DNA of 64,000 nt from assembly GCF_003719335.1 (NCBI RefSeq), contig NZ_RIAS01000017.1, positions 90,071 to 154,070 on the forward strand, given 5' to 3'. The notes beneath the pieces are model-generated. The model searched no databases, was not told where the DNA came from, and saw only the letters and a program-made list of their open reading frames with translations. The translations under genes were made by a program, and so were the position numbers. Below, in pieces: positions 26,386 through 35,221 of the stretch (positions are counted from its first letter, which is position 1; each line of letters begins with the position of its first letter). Source of the DNA: Paenibacillus amylolyticus (GTDB lineage Bacteria; Bacillota; Bacilli; Paenibacillales; Paenibacillaceae).

Positions 26386-27507
26386 TTGAACTTGAAAATA
26401 AAAATGAGAATGAAGCGGTTCACTTTCGTTGCCATCATTTTGATTATTGCAAGCTCCACTTATTTTGCTATTGCAGGTCATACGCCTTCAGAGAACACCT
26501 ACGTTGCCAAGGTCAACGAAAGCTGGATTACTGTGCATGAATTGCAACGTGAAATGCAGCAGCAGAGGGCAATGGTCATCCATTATTTTCAATCCACATA
26601 TGGGGCGCCATACAACAAGGATTTCTGGAAAGCTGATTATGAAGGTGAAAATCCCGAACAGTTTTTGAAACAACTCGCCATGGAGGAGATCACCAAGATT
26701 AAAGTGGAAATGGATCTTGCACAAAACAAAGGGCTTATTCGTGGCTCAAGCCATGATGATCTGATGCACGAAATGGAAATTGAGAATCAGCATAGAAGGG
26801 AAGCGTTAGCTTCTAATCAGCCTATCTATGGGCCAAAACAATTGGATGAGATCTCCTTCATGAATTATTTTACGAGCAGAGTACGAAACAGGCTAAAAGA
26901 GGCCTTATCCTTGAACGAATTAAAGCCCACGGACAAGGAACTTGAAGAATACTATAAAGAGGTTCAAGGACAACTTTTTGTGAGAGAGGATACGATAAAG
27001 TTCGATAAAATATCGGTATCCTATAAGCATACTGATCTGGATTTGAACCAGACTCAAGTACACAAACAGACTGCCAAAAAGGTCATTGAAGTTGCACAGT
27101 CGCTTTTGGAGCAGGGAGACAAAAGCGAGATGTCTGAAATCATCACAGTCCTGCAAAAGCAATTCAACAGCGCAATCCTTCATCATACCATAGAAGAATT
27201 CAATCCTCAGACAGCGAGCACATATTTCAAATCCCAACCTGCACTGTACGCGGAACTCCAAAACCTTTCGAATGTTGAACATAAGAGCTTTATTATCGAT
27301 GAACCAGCACAGAGCCAGTATGTTTTGATCAGAACCTTCGGAGAACAGTTAAGTGAACGTATAACAAAGAGTCTAACAGCAAAAGAACAAAATCACATCC
27401 GGCAAAGTTACCTGAACCAAGCTTACGCCCGTTACATCCTCAAACTAATTTCCCATGCTCAGATTGATATTATGTCTGAAGCATACCATCGTGTCTCCAT
27501 CGATTAA
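26386..27507 (+). CDS. Membrane-anchored SurA/PpiC-like protein
   Basis: 373 residues from TTG with GGAGGGG seven bases upstream. One N-terminal membrane segment (about 11-29) anchors an extracytoplasmic helical region like the SurA/trigger-factor N-domain: VNESWITVHELQREM, then EITKIKVEMDLAQNKGLI and RREALASNQPIYGPKQL. The middle (about 190-310) is where a parvulin isomerase domain would be, but I see no clear parvulin motif, so it may be a chaperone only. In related organisms such genes accompany secreted polysaccharide enzymes, here the beta-helix protein next in line, whose folding it may assist (inference). Confidence 0.65.
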   Translation: MNLKIKMRMKRFTFVAIILIIASSTYFAIAGHTPSENTYVAKVNESWITVHELQREMQQQRAMVIHYFQSTYGAPYNKDFWKADYEGENPEQFLKQLAMEEITKIKVEMDLAQNKGLIRGSSHDDLMHEMEIENQHRREALASNQPIYGPKQLDEISFMNYFTSRVRNRLKEALSLNELKPTDKELEEYYKEVQGQLFVREDTIKFDKISVSYKHTDLDLNQTQVHKQTAKKVIEVAQSLLEQGDKSEMSEIITVLQKQFNSAILHHTIEEFNPQTASTYFKSQPALYAELQNLSNVEHKSFIIDEPAQSQYVLIRTFGEQLSERITKSLTAKEQNHIRQSYLNQAYARYILKLISHAQIDIMSEAYHRVSID

Positions 27508-27524
27508 ATCCTTCCCGTTGATCT

Positions 27525-27538
27525 TGAAAGCGGTTACT
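27525..27538 (+). promoter_or_regulatory. Candidate cre (CcpA) site
   Basis: TGAAAGCGGTTACT matches TGWAARCGYTWNCW at 13 of 14 positions. It lies between the SurA-like gene and the beta-helix gene, next to the palindromic element. Confidence 0.45.
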
Positions 27539-27545
27539 TAAGATT

Positions 27546-27612
27546 TATAAGTTGAACATTTCTTTTACACTTTAACGGAATGGACTGTGTAAAAACTTTA
27601 GCTCAACTTATA
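27546..27612. repeat. Palindromic repeat element, copy 1 (67 bp)
   Basis: Outer arms TATAAGTTGA and TCAACTTATA, inner arms TTTACAC and GTGTAAA. The same organisation and much of the sequence recur at 33372-33437. The RNA would fold into a long interrupted hairpin. It lies in the leader or promoter region of the beta-helix gene. Confidence 0.8.
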
Positions 27613-27665
27613 CAGGAACGGTAACTTGCTATTAGGATAAATCACAAAATATTAAGGAGGTTCGT

Positions 27666-30248
27666 ATGCAATTGAGAAATGTCAGGGTTAAACATTGGTT
27701 TAGCTGGGTTGTCGTTTTTATGATTACGGTATCAAGCGTTATGCCTCTGCCAGGGGAGACTGTGTATGCAGAGAACAACGTATATTATGTGGATTCGGTG
27801 ACCGGGAGTGATGCTAACAACGGTAAAAGTCCACAATCGGCCTGGAAAACCCTTGATAAAGTAAATGCGACTGAATTTCAGCCTGGCGATACATTGATGT
27901 TCAAGGCAGGCGGAGTATGGACGGGAACCCTTCATCCCAAAGGTTCAGGTACAGAGGGAAATCCCATCAAGATCGATCGGTATGGGGAAGGGAGCAAACC
28001 TTTAATTTCGGGTGCTGGCGCACCCGCAACGGTTTATTTTTATAATCAGGAGCAATGGGAAGTTCGGAATCTGGAGATTACAAACGACGCACCTACCAAA
28101 GGTGTAAGACGAGGCATTCACATCGATGGTAGCAGTGGAACCTGGACGAATCCCAAAGTGTATAAACATTTTGTGTTTGAAAATTTGGACATTCATCACG
28201 TGAAAGGTGATGTATCCAACGATTATGCGCATAATGGAGGAATCATCGTTTGGGGCACAACGTGGGATTATCACGTATCTGATGTGGTCGTGAACAATTG
28301 CAAAATCTATTCTCTGGATAGTGTAGGCATATATCTGAACGGTGCTCAAACGAAATATTCCTCTAATCTGAAAGTGACCAACAACCTGATTTACGATGTG
28401 GCAGCGGATGGCGCGTTTATTTTGAATACAACCGATGGACTCATTGAAAACAACGTTGTTCATGATACACATGTGCGAGCAGGCGGTTACCATGTGCCTC
28501 TGTGGGTTTTCTCCGCCAAAAATAATGTCATCCAATTGAACGAGGTGTACAACACAGCGCCTGGCGGCGATGCCATGGCCTATGATGCAGATTATGACAG
28601 TGACGAAACGATCATTCAGTATAATTACAGTCATAATAACGCAGGTGGAGCTTTTCTCGTTGTGAATAACGGAACCAATGCCGCCAACAAAAACACCAAT
28701 ACAACGATACGATATAACATTAGTCAGAATGACAGCGGTGCAGTGTTTAATTTTAGCGGATCACCGGATACCACCGCGATCTACAACAATACGGTTTATT
28801 TGCCTGCACACTCGAATACTAAAATTATAGATACGCTCGACTGGGGAGGTTACGCAAAGAATACGTTTTTCTATAATAACCTGATCTATAATCTGGGCTC
28901 TGGAGGGTATAATTTTGCGAGCAGTACCAACAATGTGTTTGAAAACAACCTATTCTTCGGCTCACATCCAACGAACGAACCAGCTGATCCTTACAAAATT
29001 ACTGCTGACCCACAGCTGGCTTCACCCGGCTCTGCCGGTATAGGCCGGGATACACTTGCCGGTTACCAACTGCTGAATACATCACCAGCCATCGGGGCAG
29101 GCAAAATGATTGCCAATAACGGAGGAAGGGACTACTTCGGGAATCCGGTTTCCACCACCACCGCGCCTAATATCGGAGCATACCAAGGTCCGGGGCTTGA
29201 TCCGAACAACTTGCCTCCTTTGCCGGAAGCACCTTCGGGTGAAAATTTGCTGGCGAATCCGGGTTTCGAAACGGGAGATTTCTCCGACTGGCCCATCCAT
29301 TACAATGGAGCATCGATAGAAAACACCAATGCTCACAGCGGCACCTATGCGGCCAAACTGACCGGAAGCACGGCAGGTGCAGAGCAGACGGTAGACGGTT
29401 TATATCCGAATACGATGTACAAATTGATTGGATGGGCGAAGAGTGTGGATCGCGGTCGTGCGGTTTTAGGTGTGAAAAACTACGGTGGAAGTGCCAAGGA
29501 CGCTCATATCAATTCAACCGAATATAAGAGGGTAGAGCAGATCTTCACCACAGGAAGCACGAACACCAGTGCAACGATCTATCTCTATAAAGCTGGTGGA
29601 AACGGCCATGTGTACTTTGATGATCTGGAGTTAATTCAGTACAGCGCTTCCCCCGGACAAGGTGAACCGCCTGTGTCATATCCGGCAGGAACAGATGATG
29701 ATTTTGACTCCGCAACGTTAGATGAGCAATGGCGCTGGGTTCGAGAAAACCCGGCCAAATGGTCCCTTGAAGCAAATCCTGGATATATGCAAATGACTAG
29801 TGAGCAGGGGGATATCTCCGGCGCAACAGGGGATGCCAAAAATATTTTATTGACCGGTGCACCTGCAGGGGACTGGACAATTGAAACCAGGCTGGAGGGC
29901 AAACCTACCTCAAGGTGGTCACAGGGCGGACTCGTTGTTTACGTGAATGATCAGACGTATATTCGAATGACACGGTTGTATGGGGAAGGCAATCAATTTC
30001 AATTGGATACAAAAATCAATGGTGTTCGCAACCACACCGAAATTTTGGACACCCTCTCATCCGAAATAGCGTATTTGCGTATTGTAAAAGAGGGGAATAC
30101 GTATACCGGATATTACTCTGCCGATGGCACGAACTATACACAGGTTGGAGATATCCAGACAGCACAGCTGGAAGACCCTAAAATCGGTCTTATTGCCTGT
30201 GCAGGCACAGGACTTATGGCCAACTTTGATTATTTCTACATCAAGTAA
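27666..30248 (+). CDS. Large secreted beta-helix protein with carbohydrate-binding and lectin-like domains
   Basis: 860 residues; AAGGAGG precedes the ATG. Signal peptide with likely cleavage after TVYA (about 35). YYVDSVTGSDANNGKSPQSA starts a right-handed parallel beta-helix of pectate-lyase type (about 40-510), rich in turns such as NNLIYDVAADGAFILN, NVVHDTHVRAG and NYSHNNAGGAF. Then a CBM4/9-type jelly-roll starting ENLLANPGFETGDFSDW (about 520-660), and a C-terminal concanavalin-like/DUF1349 domain (about 675-860) from DDDFDSATLDEQWRW. Probably a polysaccharide lyase or hydrolase acting outside the cell; its products would feed the CUT1 importer. Substrate not determinable. Confidence 0.85.
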   Translation: MQLRNVRVKHWFSWVVVFMITVSSVMPLPGETVYAENNVYYVDSVTGSDANNGKSPQSAWKTLDKVNATEFQPGDTLMFKAGGVWTGTLHPKGSGTEGNPIKIDRYGEGSKPLISGAGAPATVYFYNQEQWEVRNLEITNDAPTKGVRRGIHIDGSSGTWTNPKVYKHFVFENLDIHHVKGDVSNDYAHNGGIIVWGTTWDYHVSDVVVNNCKIYSLDSVGIYLNGAQTKYSSNLKVTNNLIYDVAADGAFILNTTDGLIENNVVHDTHVRAGGYHVPLWVFSAKNNVIQLNEVYNTAPGGDAMAYDADYDSDETIIQYNYSHNNAGGAFLVVNNGTNAANKNTNTTIRYNISQNDSGAVFNFSGSPDTTAIYNNTVYLPAHSNTKIIDTLDWGGYAKNTFFYNNLIYNLGSGGYNFASSTNNVFENNLFFGSHPTNEPADPYKITADPQLASPGSAGIGRDTLAGYQLLNTSPAIGAGKMIANNGGRDYFGNPVSTTTAPNIGAYQGPGLDPNNLPPLPEAPSGENLLANPGFETGDFSDWPIHYNGASIENTNAHSGTYAAKLTGSTAGAEQTVDGLYPNTMYKLIGWAKSVDRGRAVLGVKNYGGSAKDAHINSTEYKRVEQIFTTGSTNTSATIYLYKAGGNGHVYFDDLELIQYSASPGQGEPPVSYPAGTDDDFDSATLDEQWRWVRENPAKWSLEANPGYMQMTSEQGDISGATGDAKNILLTGAPAGDWTIETRLEGKPTSRWSQGGLVVYVNDQTYIRMTRLYGEGNQFQLDTKINGVRNHTEILDTLSSEIAYLRIVKEGNTYTGYYSADGTNYTQVGDIQTAQLEDPKIGLIACAGTGLMANFDYFYIK

Positions 30249-30333
30249 AGAGGAAACAGAGAGGGTAGGGAACATCCCCAAAAGCAGCTTCCATTCCAAA
30301 TCTATTCTATATGGGAACGATAAAGTTGCATAA

Positions 30334-30377
30334 ACGGAACGAAACGGAGAATCCTTCCGCATCGTTCCGTGTTTTTT
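30334..30377 (+). terminator. Rho-independent terminator
   Basis: ACGGAACGA (30334-30342) pairs with TCGTTCCGT (30362-30370), followed by GTTTTTT. Ends the beta-helix gene and may also serve the converging transglutaminase gene. Confidence 0.85.
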
Positions 30378-30409
30378 GGTTTTATGAGCTGCTTCAAAAG
30401 AATAAACGA

Positions 30410-31108
30410 TCATCCCTGCCTAATGCGTCTCACATTCCTATTCATTAGATGCCGAACCACATTGCTGAATACTATTCTTCTGATCGGACTTAACTTTTGC
30501 GGGTGGAGAGAAAAGAATTCATCTGGATGTTCGAACGTACCGAAATCCTGAACAATACCTTCTTTTTGTACATACGTGTCACTTTCATTCCAAAAAATAG
30601 CGGGGTTCTGAAAATCGTCCGTAGCCACTCCATAACCGCAAAATGAACCAGTACATTGCTTAAACTTTTGCTGAAGCTTGGTCAGATAACGGAGATCCAG
30701 GATAAAACCTTCGATATTTAACCATCTGTCGTTATATAACACTTCAATCCAGCTGTGGATGATCTCTTTCGGAGAAAGGTGATAATACCAGCCTTTCATG
30801 GCTCCCTTTTGCAATTGCTTATGAATCGTAAAGCCGTGAATACGGCAAGGGATGCCGAGCGCTCTAAGCAGTGCCATGAATAAAATGCCTTTCGTATTAC
30901 ACTGTCCATAGCCGTCGTGGAGTACTTCTGAAGCCTGAATATTATCGCTTCGATTATAACCAAATTTAATTTCGTCACGAACGTAATTATATACGTGAAG
31001 GATCTGCTCCTTTACAGGGAGTGAAGCCCAGTTACGGCTGCGAATGAGGCTCTGAATGGTCGAATGATTGTAATCTAACAATTGCGTTTGCTCGAGATTG
31101 TTGTTCAT
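30410..31108 (-). CDS. Transglutaminase-like cysteine protease-fold protein
   Basis: 232 residues; the ATG at 31108 has AGGAGG eight bases upstream. The transglutaminase core is visible: catalytic Cys70 in YGQCNTKGILFMALLRALG, then GIPCRIHGF, and the histidine in HSWIEVLYNDRWLNIEG. The usual Asp of the triad is replaced by Glu in the last motif, so activity is uncertain. No signal peptide. It follows the AraC regulator by 29 bases on the same strand, so the two form a likely operon. Confidence 0.8.
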   Translation of the reverse strand: MNNNLEQTQLLDYNHSTIQSLIRSRNWASLPVKEQILHVYNYVRDEIKFGYNRSDNIQASEVLHDGYGQCNTKGILFMALLRALGIPCRIHGFTIHKQLQKGAMKGWYYHLSPKEIIHSWIEVLYNDRWLNIEGFILDLRYLTKLQQKFKQCTGSFCGYGVATDDFQNPAIFWNESDTYVQKEGIVQDFGTFEHPDEFFSLHPQKLSPIRRIVFSNVVRHLMNRNVRRIRQG

Positions 31109-31137
31109 GATGAGCACCTCCTGCAAACATTGTATCG

Positions 31138-31899
31138 TCAGTGCAGGGAGGAAACTTGCAAAAACACGCTATCTTTGCGAATATCTTTGGCGGTCATTCC
31201 GAGCAAGCGTTTGCTGGTATTGGCAAAATGGGAGGGCGTATCAAAACCAGCTGCCACGGCTGCTTCCGTGATGCTCGTTCCTTGGAAAATCAGATAACAT
31301 GCCTTCTGTAGCTTATGTAAGACCAAATAACCACTAAGAGATATTCCTGTATTCTCTTTAAACAGATGTGACAGCCTGCTACTCGAAAGACCGAACTGTT
31401 CAGCGTAATTACGAATAGAGTGCTCCGAATCCGTGCAATCCTTCATATGTTGGATCAGTTCCTTGATTCGTGTATCCGTGATCGCAGGTGGAGTGTAGTC
31501 CAGTTGAAAAAGAGTCATGAATTCTTGTAAAAATAAACTGTAACACTCTGCATCATGAATTTGCGGTAACCGAACTTTTATAAATTCGGCGACTTTTTTA
31601 CTATCCACTGGAGGAAGATTGGCGTATGCCTGTTTGCCCATATATTGTTTAAAGGCGGCAGCTATGCTTGAAGTGCTGTCTATTAAAAGCAAGACTAGAG
31701 GTTGCCCCGATCCCTGCAAACGATGAGTAACATTAGAGTTTAGCACGATTCCGGCAGTACTTATAATCTCTCCCTGAACTTCAAACTGAAAATGATTTTC
31801 TAGTGCAATCGTAACTTGAATAAACGTATGTTGATGTGCCTCAGCATCAATGGCATTGGAATGCACAAGAATGTGATGCTGCGCGCCATATAAATTCAT
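31138..31899 (-). CDS. AraC-family transcriptional regulator
   Basis: About 253 residues; ATG at 31899, or TTG at 31902 which has slightly better spacing from GAGGT. N-terminal cupin-like domain with AHQHTFIQVTIALE, and two helix-turn-helices at the C-terminus: YAEQFGLSSSRLSHLFKENT and EAAVAAGFDTPSHFANTSKR. Probable local regulator of the transglutaminase gene downstream. Confidence 0.85.
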   Translation of the reverse strand: MNLYGAQHHILVHSNAIDAEAHQHTFIQVTIALENHFQFEVQGEIISTAGIVLNSNVTHRLQGSGQPLVLLLIDSTSSIAAAFKQYMGKQAYANLPPVDSKKVAEFIKVRLPQIHDAECYSLFLQEFMTLFQLDYTPPAITDTRIKELIQHMKDCTDSEHSIRNYAEQFGLSSSRLSHLFKENTGISLSGYLVLHKLQKACYLIFQGTSITEAAVAAGFDTPSHFANTSKRLLGMTAKDIRKDSVFLQVSSLH

Positions 31900-32042
31900 C
31901 AAACGGCTATTACCTCATAGATAAAATAAATCAATGATCACTGTATATTACAATACAACTGGATTGATATTGAAAGGGGTATTACATATGAATCTTCTTT
32001 ATCTCTTTATTTTAGAATAATTCCCCACTATGCAGAACGAAA

Positions 32043-32474
32043 ATGCTTCACTATAATGCAACAGGACATAGGTTACGATTATTTTATAATAGACTAAAAT
32101 GGGGTACACATGTGATTAACTTGTTATGGACGATTTATCTTGGATTACTTGGAACAGCATCCCTTGGTTATTTGCTAAAAGGGAAATACACAACAACACT
32201 CGGCAAAATTGATTTTGTTGTATCTGTTATCACTTGGATTGGATTGTTAGGGTACGTAAAACACATTCAATGGCTGAACCCTCTAACATGGAAAGTAATT
32301 ACAATCTCGGGGTTGTTGTGGGAAATACTGTTCGGGATGCTGCTTAAGAATCACCAAGGCGAAGAAATTCTAGCAGAAATCTCAATTCGTAAGAGAAGAT
32401 TGTTAATGTTTGTTACTCTAGTACTCACACTTGGGCCTCTTTACTATGGGCTGTTCAGATATTCGTTTGGGTAG
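32043..32474 (+). CDS. Small multi-pass membrane protein of unknown function
   Basis: 143 residues with about four hydrophobic stretches (roughly 22-42, 55-72, 83-100, 119-138) and a basic loop IRKRRLL before the last. I do not recognise a family. No clear ribosome site precedes the ATG, so the start, and whether the gene is expressed, are uncertain; codon use and membrane pattern favour a real gene. Confidence 0.55.
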   Translation: MLHYNATGHRLRLFYNRLKWGTHVINLLWTIYLGLLGTASLGYLLKGKYTTTLGKIDFVVSVITWIGLLGYVKHIQWLNPLTWKVITISGLLWEILFGMLLKNHQGEEILAEISIRKRRLLMFVTLVLTLGPLYYGLFRYSFG

Positions 32475-32552
32475 AAGTGTTTCATAAGTTACCTCTATTC
32501 ACTATAATTGATGAGAAACATACACATCTTTTATGTAAGTGGAGGTAGAAGG

Positions 32553-33308
32553 ATGACTTTAACTCAGAGAAAAATTGCAATTATCACAGGTGCTAGCAGT
32601 CCCAGAGAAATGGGAAGTGCTTTTTGCCGCAAACTAGCTTCCAGAGATATTGATATTTTCTTCACACACTATAAGGCTGATCGGGAATGGATCATTGCGT
32701 TTCACAAGGAGATTGAAAACATGGGGGTTCGCTGTGCCTCCATCGAGATTGATCTATCCGAACGGAATGCAGCTCATCAAGTTTATGAGAGTGCGGTCCT
32801 GCAACTGGGACAACCCTCTGTACTCATTAACAATGCAGCTTATTGTGTCAACACGGATTACAAGTCCTTTGACGCCGAACTCTTGGACAACCACTACGCC
32901 GTAAATATGCGATCCACTTTTCTACTATGTACGATATTTGCCCGCGAATTTGAGAAATCCAATCTAACCTCAGGCAGAATTATCAATATGACTTCGGGAC
33001 AGGATATATCGCCGATGCCAGGGGAGTTAGCGTACGTTGCGACCAAAGGTGCGATTTCCGCTTTTACTACATCCTTATCCCGTGAACTTGCACCATTGAA
33101 AATTACAGTGAATGCTGTAAACCCTGGGCCGACAGATACAACGTGGATGGATGACTCCATTCGTGATTATCTTGTGCCCAAGTTCCCGCTGGGACGGATT
33201 GGAGCACCTGAGGATGCAGCGAACATCATTGATTTTCTCGTGAGTGAAGCCGGAGCTTGGATTACGGGGCAAGTTATTCATTCGGAAGGTGGATTTATAA
33301 GGGATTAA
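32553..33308 (+). CDS. Short-chain dehydrogenase/reductase
   Basis: 251 residues; GGAGGTAGAAGG precedes the ATG at 32553. Classical SDR motifs: cofactor loop IITGASSPREMGSAF (about 11-25, with a longer insertion than TGxxxGxG), INNAAY (about 91-96), catalytic Ser in NMTSGQ and Tyr/Lys in YVATKGAI, then NAVNPGPTDT. The C-terminal ITGQVIHSEGGF fits FabG-like reductases. Substrate unknown. The terminator after it contains a copy of the palindromic element. Confidence 0.88.
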   Translation: MTLTQRKIAIITGASSPREMGSAFCRKLASRDIDIFFTHYKADREWIIAFHKEIENMGVRCASIEIDLSERNAAHQVYESAVLQLGQPSVLINNAAYCVNTDYKSFDAELLDNHYAVNMRSTFLLCTIFAREFEKSNLTSGRIINMTSGQDISPMPGELAYVATKGAISAFTTSLSRELAPLKITVNAVNPGPTDTTWMDDSIRDYLVPKFPLGRIGAPEDAANIIDFLVSEAGAWITGQVIHSEGGFIRD

Positions 33309-33356
33309 TTAGGTGGTCTGATGAAGACGAGATTCGCAATTCAAAAATGGGAAACG

Positions 33357-33456
33357 AAAAAAGCCCAGCTCAATAAGTTGAACTATACTTTACACTGAAA
33401 CAGAATAACCTGTGTAAAGTTTGTAGTTCAACTTATTCATATTTGCTGAGCTTTTT
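33357..33456 (+). terminator. Terminator whose loop contains a palindromic element
   Basis: AAAAAGCCCAGC (33358-33369) pairs with GCTGAGCTTTTT (33445-33456) at 11 of 12 positions, with the A and T tracts of an ordinary bidirectional terminator. The 75 bases between the arms are almost entirely the repeat element at 33372-33437. Confidence 0.7.
33372..33437. repeat. Palindromic repeat element, copy 2 (66 bp)
   Basis: Outer arms AATAAGTTGAAC and GTTCAACTTATT pair perfectly; inner arms TTTACAC and GTGTAAA. Same design as 27546-27612. It lies between the arms of a terminator, as if inserted there. Confidence 0.85.
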
Positions 33457-33505
33457 GTAGATTGAAACGGAGCCATTCAATGAAGGCAACAACGATTTCA
33501 TCATA

Positions 33506-35221
33506 TTAACTCAAGAAGTACCTTTGTGCCATGGGAAGTTCGTCAACCGGAAGGCAGCGTAGCGTTTCACCATTCACGGATACGGTATAATTTTTCGGAT
33601 CGACCATAATAGCCGGGGTTTCTCCATTCAAAATCATATCTTTTTTGCTAGCTGCACGACAGCCTGTCACAGGTTTTAATGATTTCGTGAGTCCGAGAGT
33701 AGTCAGAGTTCCTGCATCAATGGAGGCTTGAGAAACAAAAGTTGCACAAATGGCTGAACGTGCCTTTCCATAGCTTCCAAACATCGGTCTGTACATATAC
33801 GGTTGCGGAGTCGAGATCGTCGAGTTTGGATCTCCCATCACACTATGAATAATCATGCCGCCCTTCATGACAAGCTCCGGTTTAACTCCGAAGAACGCGG
33901 GTTTCCATAGCACAAGATCCGCCATTTTACCGACTTCAATCGAGCCTACATACGTGGAGATGCCATGTGTAATGGCAGGATTAATCGTATATTTCGCAAT
34001 ATAACGTTTCACGCGCTCGTTATCCGCCTGGGTATCTCCGGTAAGGGAACCGCGTTGTTTTTTCATTTTATCTGCTGTCTGCCATGTTCTGATTGCCACC
34101 TCACCTACACGTCCCATCGCCTGTGAATCCGAACTGGTCATACTGATGGCACCGATATCATGTAATATATCTTCCGCACCAATCGTTGTCTCCCGAATCC
34201 GTGAAGCAGCAAAGGCCACATCCTCCGGAATTTTGGGGTCCAGATGATGACAGATCATTAACATATCCAAGTGTTCATCAACCGTATTTCGGGTATAAGG
34301 CATCGTTGGACTGGTGGAAGAAGGCAGGACGTTAGGCATCGAAGCGACACGCAACAAGTCCGGCGCATGACCGCCGCCCGCACCTTCCGTATGGTAGGTA
34401 TGAATGGCTCGACCATTGAATGAACGCAAACTGTCCTCCACATATCCAGCTTCATTCAGCGTATCGGTATGGATATTGACCTGAATATCATACTGTTCTG
34501 CCACGTTTAAACATTTGTCGATAACATAAGGCGTGCTTCCCCAGTCCTCATGAATTTTCAGTCCGCCAACGCCTGCAAGCACTTGTTCCATCAAGGCTTC
34601 AGGTCTGGAACTGTTACCACGACCAAGCATCACAAAATTCATTGGCAGTGAATCGAGCGCTTGTAACATGCGTTCAATATGCCATACGCCCGAGGTACAG
34701 TTGGTTGCAAGTGTACCTGTAGCCGGGCCAGACCCTCCACCAATCATTGTGGTTATTCCACTTTGCAACGAAATTTCAATTTGTTGGGGCGAGATGAAGT
34801 GAACATGGCTGTCTACACCACCAGCGGTCACGATCAAATTTTCACCAGAGATCACTTCTGTGCCTACCCCGATATACATGTCAGGATCGACGCCATCCAT
34901 CACAAACGGATTTCCTGCCTTGCCAATGCCTCGGATCAGTCCGTCCTTAATGCCAATGTCGGCTTTGACAATTCCCCATGTATCCACAATAACAACGTTG
35001 GTAATGACCGTATCCAGGACACCTTCGCTGCGCGTTGCCAGAGGATGCTGTCCCATGCCATCCCTGACCGTTTTACCTCCGCCAAAAACACACTCATCTC
35101 CATACACGGTAAAGTCATTTTCAATCTCAATTTTTAACGAGGTGTCCGCGAGCCGAATCCGATCTCCGGTCGTTGGGCCATACATGCTTGCATATGTCGC
35201 ACGATCAATGGTGTTCATCAT
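33506..35221 (-). CDS. ureC: Urease alpha subunit
   Basis: 571 residues, the usual length. Nickel ligands and catalytic residues are in place: DSHVHFI, the carbamylated lysine in GGLKIHEDWG, HTDTLNEAG, HTYHTEGAGGGHAPD, the mobile-flap cysteine-histidine in MICHHLDPKIPED, and SSDSQAMGRVGE. The C-terminus LPMAQRYFLS is intact. Hydrolyses urea to ammonia and carbamate in the cytoplasm. The start codon ATG at 35221 (or 35218) overlaps the gamma-beta stop and follows GGGAGGG. No ureEFGD nickel-insertion genes lie next to it. Confidence 0.96.
   Translation of the reverse strand: MMNTIDRATYASMYGPTTGDRIRLADTSLKIEIENDFTVYGDECVFGGGKTVRDGMGQHPLATRSEGVLDTVITNVVIVDTWGIVKADIGIKDGLIRGIGKAGNPFVMDGVDPDMYIGVGTEVISGENLIVTAGGVDSHVHFISPQQIEISLQSGITTMIGGGSGPATGTLATNCTSGVWHIERMLQALDSLPMNFVMLGRGNSSRPEALMEQVLAGVGGLKIHEDWGSTPYVIDKCLNVAEQYDIQVNIHTDTLNEAGYVEDSLRSFNGRAIHTYHTEGAGGGHAPDLLRVASMPNVLPSSTSPTMPYTRNTVDEHLDMLMICHHLDPKIPEDVAFAASRIRETTIGAEDILHDIGAISMTSSDSQAMGRVGEVAIRTWQTADKMKKQRGSLTGDTQADNERVKRYIAKYTINPAITHGISTYVGSIEVGKMADLVLWKPAFFGVKPELVMKGGMIIHSVMGDPNSTISTPQPYMYRPMFGSYGKARSAICATFVSQASIDAGTLTTLGLTKSLKPVTGCRAASKKDMILNGETPAIMVDPKNYTVSVNGETLRCLPVDELPMAQRYFLS

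Noticed and set aside
28002..28634. 210-codon frame on the minus strand inside the beta-helix gene
   Set aside because: It is antisense to a region coding clear beta-helix repeats and has no ribosome site; a shadow of repetitive coding sequence.
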